In this document: positions 46,622-53,620 of the stretch, one piece after another
Layout: every line of letters starts with the position of its first letter
Numbering within the stretch: position 1 is the first letter of the stretch
IMG/VR virus record: IMGVR_UViG_3300037070_003613
Span: 83,493 to 147,492 of that record
Length of the DNA: 64,000 nt
Strand: one strand, 5' to 3'
Origin: a virus
The notes under the pieces: model-generated
What the model was told of the DNA's origin: nothing
Database searches by the model: none
The model's input: the letters and a program-made list of their open reading frames with translations, nothing else
Translations under genes and position numbers: made by a program

Positions 46622-46934
46622 GATGCCCACCTGCTACATCGTGACGTTGCTGCCGCTCGACAACCCGAACTGCTCGATCTGGTCGTTCAACGTCGAGTGG
46701 TGCGGCAAAGCATGGAACGGCGACCCGAGGTACGCCGACCGGCAGTGGGCGGTGCGCCGCATGGGCGCCTGCCTGTCACGCGGCGGCAAGATGACCTACG
46801 AGCCGCAGCCGTCATCGCGGACCGCCGGGTTCTACAAGAACCATCGCTTCACGCTCGATGAGGCGCTCGCCGCCGCCCGAAAGCACGTCGGCAAGATCGT
46901 CGTCAACGGCATGACCGCCGCCGACGTCGCATGA
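46608..46934 (+). CDS. Hypothetical protein
   Basis: 108 residues. CYIVTLLPLDNPNCSIWSFN, then WCGKAWNGDPRYADRQWAVR and helix TLDEALAAARKHVGKIVVNG. No family recognised. Overlaps the previous gene by 14 bases. Confidence 0.65.
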   Translation: MTINEMPTCYIVTLLPLDNPNCSIWSFNVEWCGKAWNGDPRYADRQWAVRRMGACLSRGGKMTYEPQPSSRTAGFYKNHRFTLDEALAAARKHVGKIVVNGMTAADVA

Positions 46935-47242
46935 GGAAGCACACCATCGAGGAGAAACGCGAGGCGATGCGCCAATCGGCGAACTCGTCGCGGGCGACCG
47001 CCGACGAGATGGCCGCGATGTATGGCGGCTGCGACGACCCGCTGCACCCGTTCATGCGCTTCGACCCGCAACCATTCCGGGACTGGATCGACTTCCACGA
47101 CCGTGTCATTGTCCCGCTCGCCACGAGCGACATCGACACGGTCGTCCAGGAAGCGATGCGGCTGTACCGGCAAGCCAACCCGCACTTCATCGCCGCCTGC
47201 TTCTACCTCGCCGCCCGCTCCAACCCGAGCCTGGTCGACTGA
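46931..47242 (+). CDS. Hypothetical helical protein
   Basis: 103 residues. TIEEKREAMRQSANSSRATA, FRDWIDFHDRVIVPLATSDI, AMRLYRQANPHFIAACFYLA. All helical; no family recognised. Confidence 0.65.
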   Translation: MRKHTIEEKREAMRQSANSSRATADEMAAMYGGCDDPLHPFMRFDPQPFRDWIDFHDRVIVPLATSDIDTVVQEAMRLYRQANPHFIAACFYLAARSNPSLVD

Positions 47243-47266
47243 ACTGTCGCCGCTCTCAACTACAGT
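47239..47266 (+). promoter_or_regulatory. Family B promoter
   Basis: CTGAAC, spacer TGTCGCCGCTCTCAAC (16), TACAGT, almost identical to the promoter at 43538. Serves the surface protein gene, whose ATG is 36 bases further behind GGAGAGG. Confidence 0.7.
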
Positions 47267-47302
47267 CACCACAACCCACGACACCCGGAGAGGTTCAACA
47301 AC

Positions 47303-47998
47303 ATGAAGCGTCTGCTGGCGGCGATCGGAATCACGATCGGTGCAACACTCATCTCAGCGGGGACGGCCTCGGCTCACACCCCGAACGTCCACGACGAATG
47401 CGACGGCCTGTATGTCGTGCTCACCAACTACGAGTCGACCGCCGGTGACGCGTTCAACAACAAGGTCACCATCACAATCGACGGCGTCGCCACCGACTAC
47501 GAGTTCGACGCCTCGTTCTCCCGGACCGACTCGTGGACCCAGTTCGCTCCGCACACCTGGTCAGTCGTGATCGACGCCAACCGCAACAACGGCAACACCA
47601 CGCAGTACGACGTCAGCTACCAGGGGACCCAGACCCCGTGCCAGCCGACCACCACGGCGAGCACGACCACGACCACGACCACCACGACGACGCTGGCGCC
47701 GACGACGACGACCACCGAGCCGACGACCACGACGACATGCCCCGACTGCGTGATCAACACCGTCGTGATCACCGAACCGACCACCACGACGACCGAGACA
47801 CCGACCACGACGATCATCGTGAGCACCGACGAGCCTCCGCTCCCAACGACCACGACGACCACCACCACGCTGGCGCCGGTCACGACCCCCGGCGCGCTGC
47901 CGCCGACCGGTGGAGGTAACTCGAACGTCGCGATCGTCGCCGCCATCGCGGTCATCCTCGGCGTCGGATCGCTCGTCCTCGCACGGCACCGCTCATGA
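47303..47998 (+). CDS. Sortase-type surface protein (LPPTG)
   Basis: 231 residues. Signal peptide MKRLLAAIGITIGATLISAG to about residue 24 (SAGTASA). A beta domain with two Cys (ECDGLYVVLTNYESTAGDAF; WTQFAPHTWSVVIDANRNNG) extends to 112. A long Thr-rich linker (TTTTT blocks broken by CPDC) spans about 113-195. It ends with LPPTG near 199, a hydrophobic helix and a final RHRS, the full cell-wall sorting signal. So the phage probably displays it on infected cells. Confidence 0.85.
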   Translation: MKRLLAAIGITIGATLISAGTASAHTPNVHDECDGLYVVLTNYESTAGDAFNNKVTITIDGVATDYEFDASFSRTDSWTQFAPHTWSVVIDANRNNGNTTQYDVSYQGTQTPCQPTTTASTTTTTTTTTTLAPTTTTTEPTTTTTCPDCVINTVVITEPTTTTTETPTTTIIVSTDEPPLPTTTTTTTTLAPVTTPGALPPTGGGNSNVAIVAAIAVILGVGSLVLARHRS

Positions 47999-48264
47999 GC
48001 AGCTACAAGACCGACATCGTGCTCGGCGACCGCTACGTCGATGAGCAGACCGGCTATGACGGTGTCGCGTCCGCGGTCACCTTCTACCAACACGCCTGCG
48101 AACGCGTCGTGTTGGAGTCGTACGACGCGTCACGTCGCGAGGTCAAAGAGGTCGTGTTCGACGCCCCTCGGCTGACGTCAATCGAGACCCGAGAGACGGC
48201 GACGAGCGCCCGCCCCGGCGGTGATCGGCCCGACACCTCACGACCTGCTGACGGGCGCCGATGA
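47995..48264 (+). CDS. Conserved phage protein
   Basis: 89 residues. DIVLGDRYVDEQTGYDGVAS then FYQHACERVVLESYDASRRE and VFDAPRL. This GDRYxDxxTGxxG...FYQHACERV pattern is a small beta-barrel protein common in phages; function unknown. Confidence 0.75.
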   Translation: MSSYKTDIVLGDRYVDEQTGYDGVASAVTFYQHACERVVLESYDASRREVKEVVFDAPRLTSIETRETATSARPGGDRPDTSRPADGRR

Positions 48265-48572
48265 GCGACACGTTCTCCGTGTACCCTCCCGGGACCACCC
48301 GGGAGGAGATGGACAAGGCCAGCGGCTACGTCGCCAACGAGTTCGAGTGGGCAGCGACCCAACTCAATAAGGGCGACCAGTGCTGGTTCCGCAAACGCAA
48401 CGGCCGCTTCGGCACGGGCGAGGAACTCGGCCCGTGGAAGTGGGGCACGTACCTGTCGAGCTACTTCTACGACGGCATGATCGCCCGCGTTGCCGAGGCC
48501 GACCCGGACGATCTGATCGAGCACTCGCTGTTCCTCGACCTCGGCGACCAGATCTCGGCGACGCGACCTTGA
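48261..48572 (+). CDS. Hypothetical protein
   Basis: 103 residues. YVANEFEWAATQLNKGDQCW, RFGTGEELGPWKWGTYLSSY. No family recognised. Confidence 0.65.
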   Translation: MSDTFSVYPPGTTREEMDKASGYVANEFEWAATQLNKGDQCWFRKRNGRFGTGEELGPWKWGTYLSSYFYDGMIARVAEADPDDLIEHSLFLDLGDQISATRP

Positions 48573-48967
48573 GCGATTGCGTGTTCTGCGACATCGTGAA
48601 GGGTGACGCCCCCGCCGAGATCCTTTACAGGTTCAAGCGTCCATCCCGGGGGGCTGGACGGCCCGAGGAGCCGATCTGCATCGCCGTCACACCGCTCAAC
48701 CCGGTCGTGCCGGGGCACGTGCTGATCATCCCCGTCGAACATGTCGCCGACTTCACCGAAAGTATCCGCGTGACAGCCGATGCGATGGTGTGCGCAGCGA
48801 AGTACGCCCGCCATCACCGCATCGAGAACTGCAACTTGATCACCTCGCGCGGCGCGGCAGCGACGCAGACCGTGTTCCACCTCCACGTCCACCTCGTGCC
48901 CCGCACCTACGGCGACAACCTGCATCTGCCGTGGACCGTGCTCCGTGAAAGCGTGACCATCGAATGA
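48569..48967 (+). CDS. HIT-family protein
   Basis: 132 residues from TTG that overlaps the previous stop. CVFCDIVKGDAPAEILYRF (zinc-type CxxC start), VTPLNPVVPGHVLIIPVEH, and the histidine triad VFHLHVHLVPR near residue 110. HIT enzymes cleave nucleoside phosphate bonds (AMP-type or dinucleoside polyphosphates). Possible role in nucleotide signalling or decapping-like reactions; unknown in phages. Confidence 0.85.
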   Translation: MSDCVFCDIVKGDAPAEILYRFKRPSRGAGRPEEPICIAVTPLNPVVPGHVLIIPVEHVADFTESIRVTADAMVCAAKYARHHRIENCNLITSRGAAATQTVFHLHVHLVPRTYGDNLHLPWTVLRESVTIE

Positions 48968-49212
48968 ATCCGACCTGCGGCAACTGCGCGTTCTCGGCCC
49001 GCCCACCAGACCAACGGCCCCCGTACCGGATCGTGTACCAAGGCGCGCTCGAATGTCACCGCTACCCGCCGATCGTCGCCGGGCACACACTGATGGAGCA
49101 TCCGATGTCGAACGTGCTGCCCGGCATCATGTTCCCCCAAGTCGACCCGACCGACTGGTGCGCCGAGCACCAACTGGCCCGAGGCCGCAACAGGAAGATC
49201 CCCCTCGATTGA
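48964..49212 (+). CDS. Small Cys-rich protein
   Basis: 82 residues. NPTCGNCAFSARPPD (CxxC), ALECHRYPPIV, DPTDWCAEHQ: four Cys in the order of small phage zinc-binding proteins (CGxCxFW...CHRxPP...WCGEh). Role unknown. Confidence 0.7.
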   Translation: MNPTCGNCAFSARPPDQRPPYRIVYQGALECHRYPPIVAGHTLMEHPMSNVLPGIMFPQVDPTDWCAEHQLARGRNRKIPLD

Positions 49213-49385
49213 GACGCCTCGACATCCCCCGGGCGCGCCGCTACCCGCGGCGACCAATCCGCCGACCGATCGCCGAGTTCTGGACGATGACATTCCCGAC
49301 CCCCGGCACGTGGAGCACGACAGCCTGGATCGAGGCCAAGATCCCGCCACCATCGAACGAACAGTTCATGCTGGTCAACGGGTGA
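49209..49385 (+). CDS. Small basic protein
   Basis: 58 residues from TTG overlapping the previous TGA. Very basic start RRLDIPRARRYPRRPIRRPI, then AEFWTMTFPTPGTW. Weak evidence beyond the operon fit. Confidence 0.45.
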   Translation: MRRLDIPRARRYPRRPIRRPIAEFWTMTFPTPGTWSTTAWIEAKIPPPSNEQFMLVNG

Positions 49386-49582
49386 ACGACATCGAGGTGA
49401 TGATCGGCGACGTCCCGTCGTGCCCGACCTGCGGTCACTTCGCGTGCGTCTGCACGATCAACGCCCAACACGACGAGGACTGCAAGTTCCGGCGCGCCGC
49501 CGCCGGGAACGTCGCCATCGAATGCGACCACGGCCACGATGTCTGCCCGATCTGCGATCCCTGCACCTGCGAAAGTCGTTGA
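49382..49582 (+). CDS. Small Cys-rich protein
   Basis: 66 residues from GTG. SCPTCGHFACVC and DHGHDVCPICDPCTCESR: nine Cys in CxxC and CxC pairs, enough for two zinc sites. No family recognised. Confidence 0.65.
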   Translation: MNDIEVMIGDVPSCPTCGHFACVCTINAQHDEDCKFRRAAAGNVAIECDHGHDVCPICDPCTCESR

Positions 49583-49615
49583 ACTTTGGACCGATCCGGA
49601 TGCGACGATTGAGCG

Positions 49616-50104
49616 GTGAGCAAGGTCGTCAGCCAGTGTGTGTACTGCGGTGCTCCTCTCACCGCGGAGACGCTCACGGTCGACCACGTGATCCCGCGCT
49701 GCCGTGGCGGCAGCAACGAAGCCGCCAACAAGGCACCGGCCTGCGCCGACTGCAACCAGGAGAAGGGACCGTTGACGGCCCGCGAGTACCTGTCAGCGCG
49801 TGGCAACAAAGGCGAACTCAAGGCGATGATCCGGCAGGCCAGCCGCGAGTTGATCTCCACGATGGACTTCGCCCTGGCGACCGTCGCCGCCAAGAAACGC
49901 CCCAAGATGCTGTCGAGCGCGGACGCTCTGCGGTTGCGCGCCGAAGCCGCCCGCCGCTTCGAGGAACACCGCGAGCACGAGAAGGTCAGATGGGCCGTCG
50001 AGCAGCGAGCACGGGAACGTAGCCGCGTGTTCCAAGAACTGGCGGAGGCCGCTGAACAGGCACGCGCGCGAGCCAGGGCCGAAGGCCGGGCGGCAGGCAC
50101 GTGA
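49616..50104 (+). CDS. HNH endonuclease
   Basis: 162 residues from GTG. QCVYCGAPL (CxxC), TVDHVIPRCRGGSNEAAN and ACADCNQEKG make a complete HNH with both zinc pairs and DH. The C-terminal half is a long, charged helix (ERSRVFQELAEAAEQARARA). A TTGAAC with a poor -10 (49585-49612) lies upstream. Smaller than homing HNH enzymes; may act in packaging, but the terminase is far away. Confidence 0.85.
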   Translation: MSKVVSQCVYCGAPLTAETLTVDHVIPRCRGGSNEAANKAPACADCNQEKGPLTAREYLSARGNKGELKAMIRQASRELISTMDFALATVAAKKRPKMLSSADALRLRAEAARRFEEHREHEKVRWAVEQRARERSRVFQELAEAAEQARARARAEGRAAGT

Positions 50105-50625
50105 TGAAGATCACCGATAGCCCGCATCGGCCCGGCACCCCCGAGCACGACCAGTGGGTGCGTCGCGTGTTCATCCCGACCGTCGCGCCCGAGCGGATGA
50201 TCACGGACGGAGCGAAGTACGGGGCCGAGTCGCTCGGCGTTAAGCGAATCAACGGCTACAACGCCGACCTGTACGACCGGCTGGTCGCCCAGGCGAAAGC
50301 GATCGGCTCCGCGTTCCGCGCTCTCGGCGACGCCGCCCACGACGCGGCCCAATCGTTCCACGCGACCGTGACGGTCCACTTCCCGGACTGGCTGCGCGAC
50401 TACCTCGGCGACGACGAACTGCAACGGATCTGCCGCGAGGACCATCTCGAAGACGCCCACGCCTGGTCCTACTATCAACTGACGAAGACACCGAGCCGGG
50501 CCGTGCGACGCGACCGCCAGCTTGATCACAAGCCACTCTTGACGCCGCAACCCGAGTGCCCGCGCCACGGAGGCCCGGCCTACAAGTGCCGCCCGTGTCT
50601 GAGGAGCAGCCATGCCCGGCGATGA
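50104..50625 (+). CDS. Hypothetical protein
   Basis: 173 residues from ATG; a GTG one codon earlier overlaps the previous stop. GTPEHDQWVRRVFIPTVAPE, then helix LVAQAKAIGSAFRALGDAAH, and a C-terminal Cys/His end (CPRHGGPAYKCRPC) that could bind zinc. No family recognised. Confidence 0.65.
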   Translation: MKITDSPHRPGTPEHDQWVRRVFIPTVAPERMITDGAKYGAESLGVKRINGYNADLYDRLVAQAKAIGSAFRALGDAAHDAAQSFHATVTVHFPDWLRDYLGDDELQRICREDHLEDAHAWSYYQLTKTPSRAVRRDRQLDHKPLLTPQPECPRHGGPAYKCRPCLRSSHARR

Positions 50626-50824
50626 CGGCCCTCCGAACTGGGACGACCCGAACTTCTGCGCCTACCACATGGCGGTCGAGGAGCCTGGCACCATCCGTTG
50701 CGGCGAATGCTGGCACCAGTGGCCCGACGAAGCCGCCGTCGAACGCGACGTGCTCGAACTCTGGGGCGACACCATGACGTGGGATCAGATCTTCTCGTGC
50801 CCGTGGTGTTCTCACGACTTCTAG
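50612..50824 (+). CDS. Small zinc-binding-like protein
   Basis: 70 residues. NFCAYHMAVEE, IRCGECWHQWPDE and FSCPWCSHDF: two CxxC pairs as in zinc ribbons. Overlaps the previous gene by 14 bases. Confidence 0.65.
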   Translation: MPGDDGPPNWDDPNFCAYHMAVEEPGTIRCGECWHQWPDEAAVERDVLELWGDTMTWDQIFSCPWCSHDF

Positions 50825-50837
50825 TCTGCGAACTATG

Positions 50838-50867
50838 TTGACAACCCTGGACGGACGGTCGTAGAAT
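50838..50867 (+). promoter_or_regulatory. Family A-like promoter
   Basis: TTGACA, 18-base spacer, TAGAAT. The spacer begins ACCCTGG and is the most diverged of the family, yet the spacing is the same. It drives the HTH gene. Confidence 0.7.
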
Positions 50868-50892
50868 CCTCTTGTAACCACCACACAAGAGG
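50868..50892 (+). repeat. Inverted repeat with ACCACC in its loop
   Basis: CCTCTTGT (50868-50875) and ACAAGAGG (50885-50892), with the loop AACCACCAC. The 3' arm supplies the GAGG ribosome site, so folding would hide it. Just after comes GAGACCACC. Confidence 0.75.
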
Positions 50893-50900
50893 AGACCACC

Positions 50901-51203
50901 ATCGACGGGCTATTCGATGCCCTGCTCCCGGTACCGCCGCTCCCGAGGCGACACATGCCGTTGGGGCCGCTACTGCGCAGGTTCGGCGACAACACCGACG
51001 CGCTCGCCAAGGCCGCAGGCGTCTCGCAACGCACCGTGCAACGCTGGTGCCGCGAGGGTCTGCCGTACATCAAAGCCGACCGTGTCTGTTGCAAGGTGAA
51101 CGAGATCCCACCCCACGTCTGGCTCGACTGGGACCTCAATGACGCTGAGATCGCCGCCGCCGCGGCGTTCGTCATCCGCCTCCTCGTCGTGCAACTCTCT
51201 TGA
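50901..51203 (+). CDS. HTH regulator, apparent ATC start
   Basis: With the start at 50901 the product has 100 residues; from the first ATG (50955) it has 82. GAGGAGACCACC precedes ATC at 50901, exactly where other genes have ATG, and the frame is open. Helix-turn-helix at LAKAAGVSQRTVQRWCREGL (residues about 35-54 of the long form), followed by YIKADRVCCKVNEIPPHVWL, matching small actinophage repressor/Cro-type proteins. It lies between two family A promoters and may act on that family. Confidence 0.75.
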   Translation: MDGLFDALLPVPPLPRRHMPLGPLLRRFGDNTDALAKAAGVSQRTVQRWCREGLPYIKADRVCCKVNEIPPHVWLDWDLNDAEIAAAAAFVIRLLVVQLS

Positions 51204-51229
51204 CAAACCGTGGACCATGTGCGCATAAT
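51200..51229 (+). promoter_or_regulatory. Family A promoter
   Basis: TTGACA, 18-base spacer AACCGTGGACCATGTGCG, CATAAT. Overlaps the stop codon of the HTH gene. Confidence 0.85.
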
Positions 51230-51239
51230 GATGGTGGAC

Positions 51240-51260
51240 ATGGAGACCACCGGACTGTGA
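51240..51260 (+). CDS. Six-codon leader peptide METTGL
   Basis: ATG 10 bases after the -10, codons 2-4 from the ACCACC element, and a TGA overlapping the GTG at 51257. It appears to be a relic or coupling leader of the start-associated element. Confidence 0.4.
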   Translation: METTGL

Positions 51261-51514
51261 AGCTCAAGCGGATGTCGACCTCGACGTACGAGACCGCCGA
51301 GTACGAGGGCTTCTACGAGGGGCGTCGAGTGCGGATCACCCGGCTCACCGACCCCAACGATGACGGCGGCTCCCCCGAGACCCGCTGGGACGGCTTCGTG
51401 TGGGACGAGGCAGGCAGAGGCCACTGGTCGCTCGTCGCCGAGTGCTATCGCACGATGACCGAAGCGGTGTACGAGACGCAACGCTGGATCAAGAAAGCGG
51501 TCGGGCTGACATGA
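51257..51514 (+). CDS. Small hypothetical protein
   Basis: 85 residues from GTG (ATG at 51272 is an alternative). FYEGRRVRITRLTDPNDDGG then TRWDGFVWDEAGRGHWSLVA: a small barrel. No family recognised. Confidence 0.6.
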   Translation: MKLKRMSTSTYETAEYEGFYEGRRVRITRLTDPNDDGGSPETRWDGFVWDEAGRGHWSLVAECYRTMTEAVYETQRWIKKAVGLT

Positions 51515-51744
51515 TGCTCGGCGAACGCGAGCGGCTCGTCCGCAAGGCCCGCACCGCCCACGTCTGCGACTTGGGCCACGAGTGCGTGATCGCCCCCGGC
51601 GACTCGTACTTCATCGGCGTCACCCTGCCCGGCTCGGCGAGCTACGCCGAGGGCGACGGGAACTACGAGATCATCGACTGGCCGTTCACCGTGATGAAAG
51701 CCTGCGTCGAGCACTACAACATGGCAATGGCAGGACAACTGTGA
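51511..51744 (+). CDS. Conserved phage protein
   Basis: 77 residues. RTAHVCDLGHECVIAPGDSY then FIGVTLPGSASYAEG. The HxC...C.I.PGDxY pattern is a recurring zinc-binding phage protein that resembles host-acquired motifs; function unknown. Confidence 0.7.
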   Translation: MMLGERERLVRKARTAHVCDLGHECVIAPGDSYFIGVTLPGSASYAEGDGNYEIIDWPFTVMKACVEHYNMAMAGQL

Positions 51745-52247
51745 CCCACGATCTCGGATCTATGACACCCTCCGAGGCGAAGGCCACCGGCCTGCTGGTC
51801 GACTGGAAGGCGCTCAACGCCAAGCCACCCCCGCCCGGCCCGATGCACGACGAGGAAGGAAACCCATTGGAAACCACCACCCCCTGGCGCGAGATCGACG
51901 GCAAGCTGCTTGCCGCCGGACTCCACGAAGCGTTCGGCACGACCGGCGAGGTCGAGACCACCGACATCAACCCGGAGTTCGTAGAGACCCTCGCCGAGTA
52001 CCTCGATGAGGCCGATCTCATGTGCGACCATTCGGTCGGGATCTGTTGCTGCTCGGCGCGCTACACCCTCGAAGCACTCAACCTGTGGCTCGCCGGTCGT
52101 GTGTTCTGCTCGGCCTGCGGCGGCGAGGGGATCGGCGACATGCGCGAGGAACACATCGTGGATGAGGCGCTCGGGATCGACTTCACCGATCACATCGTGC
52201 TGCCGTGCTCCACGTGCGAGGGCAAGGGCACGGTGCCGTCACCATGA
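51741..52247 (+). CDS. Protein with DnaJ-type CxxCxGxG repeats
   Basis: 168 residues from GTG. An internal GGAAACCACCACC encodes LETTTPW, an embedded copy of the start-associated element. Later VFCSACGGEGIGD and LPCSTCEGKGTVP are two CxxCxGxG units as in DnaJ zinc-binding domains, and MCDHSVGICCCSARY adds more Cys. Likely zinc-binding; unknown role. Confidence 0.65.
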   Translation: MTHDLGSMTPSEAKATGLLVDWKALNAKPPPPGPMHDEEGNPLETTTPWREIDGKLLAAGLHEAFGTTGEVETTDINPEFVETLAEYLDEADLMCDHSVGICCCSARYTLEALNLWLAGRVFCSACGGEGIGDMREEHIVDEALGIDFTDHIVLPCSTCEGKGTVPSP

Positions 52248-53224
52248 GCCGCTTGCCGATCACGGCGCTCGACACTCAACTCGATCTGTTGCGCCACTAC
52301 ACGAAGAACGAGTACGGCCGTCTCTACGCCGACTCGGTGGTCGACGCCGCCCTGTACGGCGGCGGCTCCCCCGGCCAGTTCACCGAACGGGCGGGGGTCA
52401 TCCATCGCGAGGAGATCGGCTACTACGTTCACCGGGCGATCCTGACCGGCGACACGTACGCGATCACGAGCGACATTGTCGACGTGCTCGAACAGATGTC
52501 ACCATCGCTGCCGCGGTTCATCCTCCACGAGGACGACCTGCCGACCCCCCACGGGTTCGTGTGGCTCGAACAGTCAATCGTCGTCCCTGACGTCAAGGGC
52601 AGGAACCTCGTCGTGCGAGCGTTCGGGTGGAACACCGCTGACGTCACCTTCACCGACCCGACGTCACCCGACGAAGGCGAACGTGACCGCGCGGCGCTGA
52701 TGCTCGCCTGGACCGATCCCCGCGATCCCCGCGACCACGCCTACACCGACTGGAAGGGCACCGCCGACGACCCGGACCGGTCGATCCTCGAAGCACCATC
52801 GGGTCTGCTGTCGATGTTGTGCGGGGTGTGGCCGCTGAACAAGGAATGGGATCGTGACGCAAACGCCGCCGGGATCGGCCCGTTCTGGCTGACGTTCCTG
52901 CGGTTCCTCGCGACGCCGTGGATCGCGACGGATCCGTACACACCGGAACGCCACCAGGGCAAGCGGGCGCTGCGCCAACTCGAACACGTCCCGAAGATCA
53001 ACGTCGTCCAACTCCGCCGCCGCCGCGAGACCCCGGCGTCGTCGGAGCCGGGCACGATCGGCAACGTCGACTGGTCACACCGCTGGATCGTCAGCCCGCA
53101 CTGGCGTGACCAGTGGTACCCGTCGCTGAACTGCCACAAGCCGATCCTCATCGCCGAGTACATCAAGGGTCCCGAGCATCTGCCGCTGGTCGTCAACGAC
53201 CGGGTGTTCTCGGTCGAACGATGA
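52244..53224 (+). CDS. Conserved actinophage protein, unknown
   Basis: 326 residues. Helical and strand segments (LRHYTKNEYGRLYADSVVDA; SIVVPDVKGRNLVVRAFGWN), a GPFWLTFLRFLATPWIATD centre and a conserved C-terminus HRWIVSPHWRDQWYPSLN then ILIAEYIKGPEHLPLVVNDR. The same ending, weaker, occurs in 31922-32797. Such proteins are frequent in actinophages near the replication or early region; no catalytic motif seen. Confidence 0.7.
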   Translation: MSRLPITALDTQLDLLRHYTKNEYGRLYADSVVDAALYGGGSPGQFTERAGVIHREEIGYYVHRAILTGDTYAITSDIVDVLEQMSPSLPRFILHEDDLPTPHGFVWLEQSIVVPDVKGRNLVVRAFGWNTADVTFTDPTSPDEGERDRAALMLAWTDPRDPRDHAYTDWKGTADDPDRSILEAPSGLLSMLCGVWPLNKEWDRDANAAGIGPFWLTFLRFLATPWIATDPYTPERHQGKRALRQLEHVPKINVVQLRRRRETPASSEPGTIGNVDWSHRWIVSPHWRDQWYPSLNCHKPILIAEYIKGPEHLPLVVNDRVFSVER

Positions 53225-53439
53225 CGCAGATCGAGCGACCGGGACAAGACAAACCCAAACGGAAACGGCTGGTCGAGGAACCCGTCGACGTGCCATTCGG
53301 TCTCCTCGCGTTCATGGTCGGCGGCTCGGTCGGCGGCTTCCTGCAATGGGCCGGGTTCGGTCTCATCGGGTCGCTGGTGCGCATCGCCGGGTTCGCATCG
53401 CTCGCCTGGTACGTCTACATCAAAGTTCAGAAAGATTAG
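53221..53439 (+). CDS. Small membrane protein
   Basis: 72 residues. Basic N-terminus (GQDKPKRKRLVEEP), then two hydrophobic helices (FGLLAFMVGGSVGGFLQWAG; LVRIAGFASLAWYVYI). Holin-like layout; no lysis gene nearby. Confidence 0.65.
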   Translation: MTQIERPGQDKPKRKRLVEEPVDVPFGLLAFMVGGSVGGFLQWAGFGLIGSLVRIAGFASLAWYVYIKVQKD

Positions 53440-53441
53440 GG

Positions 53442-53470
53442 TTGCGTTTCGCCGCGAGGAGGAGTAGCTT
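53442..53470 (+). promoter_or_regulatory. Promoter of a candidate small RNA
   Basis: TTGCGT, 17 bases, TAGCTT, starting 3 bases after the preceding stop codon. Predicted transcript start near 53477. Confidence 0.5.
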
Positions 53471-53476
53471 CACAAC

Positions 53477-53576
53477 TCCCAAGCGGACACCAGGTCCCGA
53501 GTCAGACCCCTTCGGGGGCGAGACAGAGGAACGAGGACTGTGCGGGAGATCGGACCCGGCTTCGGCCGGGTCCTTT
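53477..53576 (+). ncRNA. Candidate small regulatory RNA
   Basis: About 100 bases between a promoter and a terminator with no convincing ORF. It has a CCCC-TTCG-GGGG hairpin (53507-53518), extendable through GTC/GAC (53501-53503 with 53522-53524), a single-stranded purine-rich middle (AGGAACGAGGACTG), and the terminator stem. It does not fold as a tRNA. Its target is unknown. Confidence 0.5.
53552..53576 (+). terminator. Intrinsic terminator
   Basis: GGACCCGGC, loop TTCG, GCCGGGTCC: a perfect 9-bp stem with a UUCG loop, followed by TTT. It is the best terminator in the window. Confidence 0.8.
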
Positions 53577-53586
53577 CGCGTTCCGG

Positions 53587-53614
53587 CTTGAATGTCGCCG
53601 CCTCGGACTACGGT
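53587..53614 (+). promoter_or_regulatory. Family B promoter, leaderless
   Basis: CTTGAA, spacer TGTCGCCGCCTCGGAC (16), TACGGT; the -10 ends 6 bases before the ATG at 53621. Confidence 0.7.
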
Positions 53615-53620
53615 TACGCC

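Noticed and set aside
47540-48093. Minus-strand and other-frame ORFs over the Thr-rich linker
   Set aside because: They are repetitive shadows (Val or Asp/His runs) of ACC/ACG codons.
53461-53550. A tRNA gene in the 180-base gap
   Set aside because: There is no acceptor stem, no anticodon arm with a seven-base loop and no GTTCRA T-loop; a small RNA fits better.
53540-53620. GTG start at 53540 for the gene ending at 53908
   Set aside because: The extra codons would be read from the terminator stem and the promoter; the ATG at 53621 fits the leaderless promoter.
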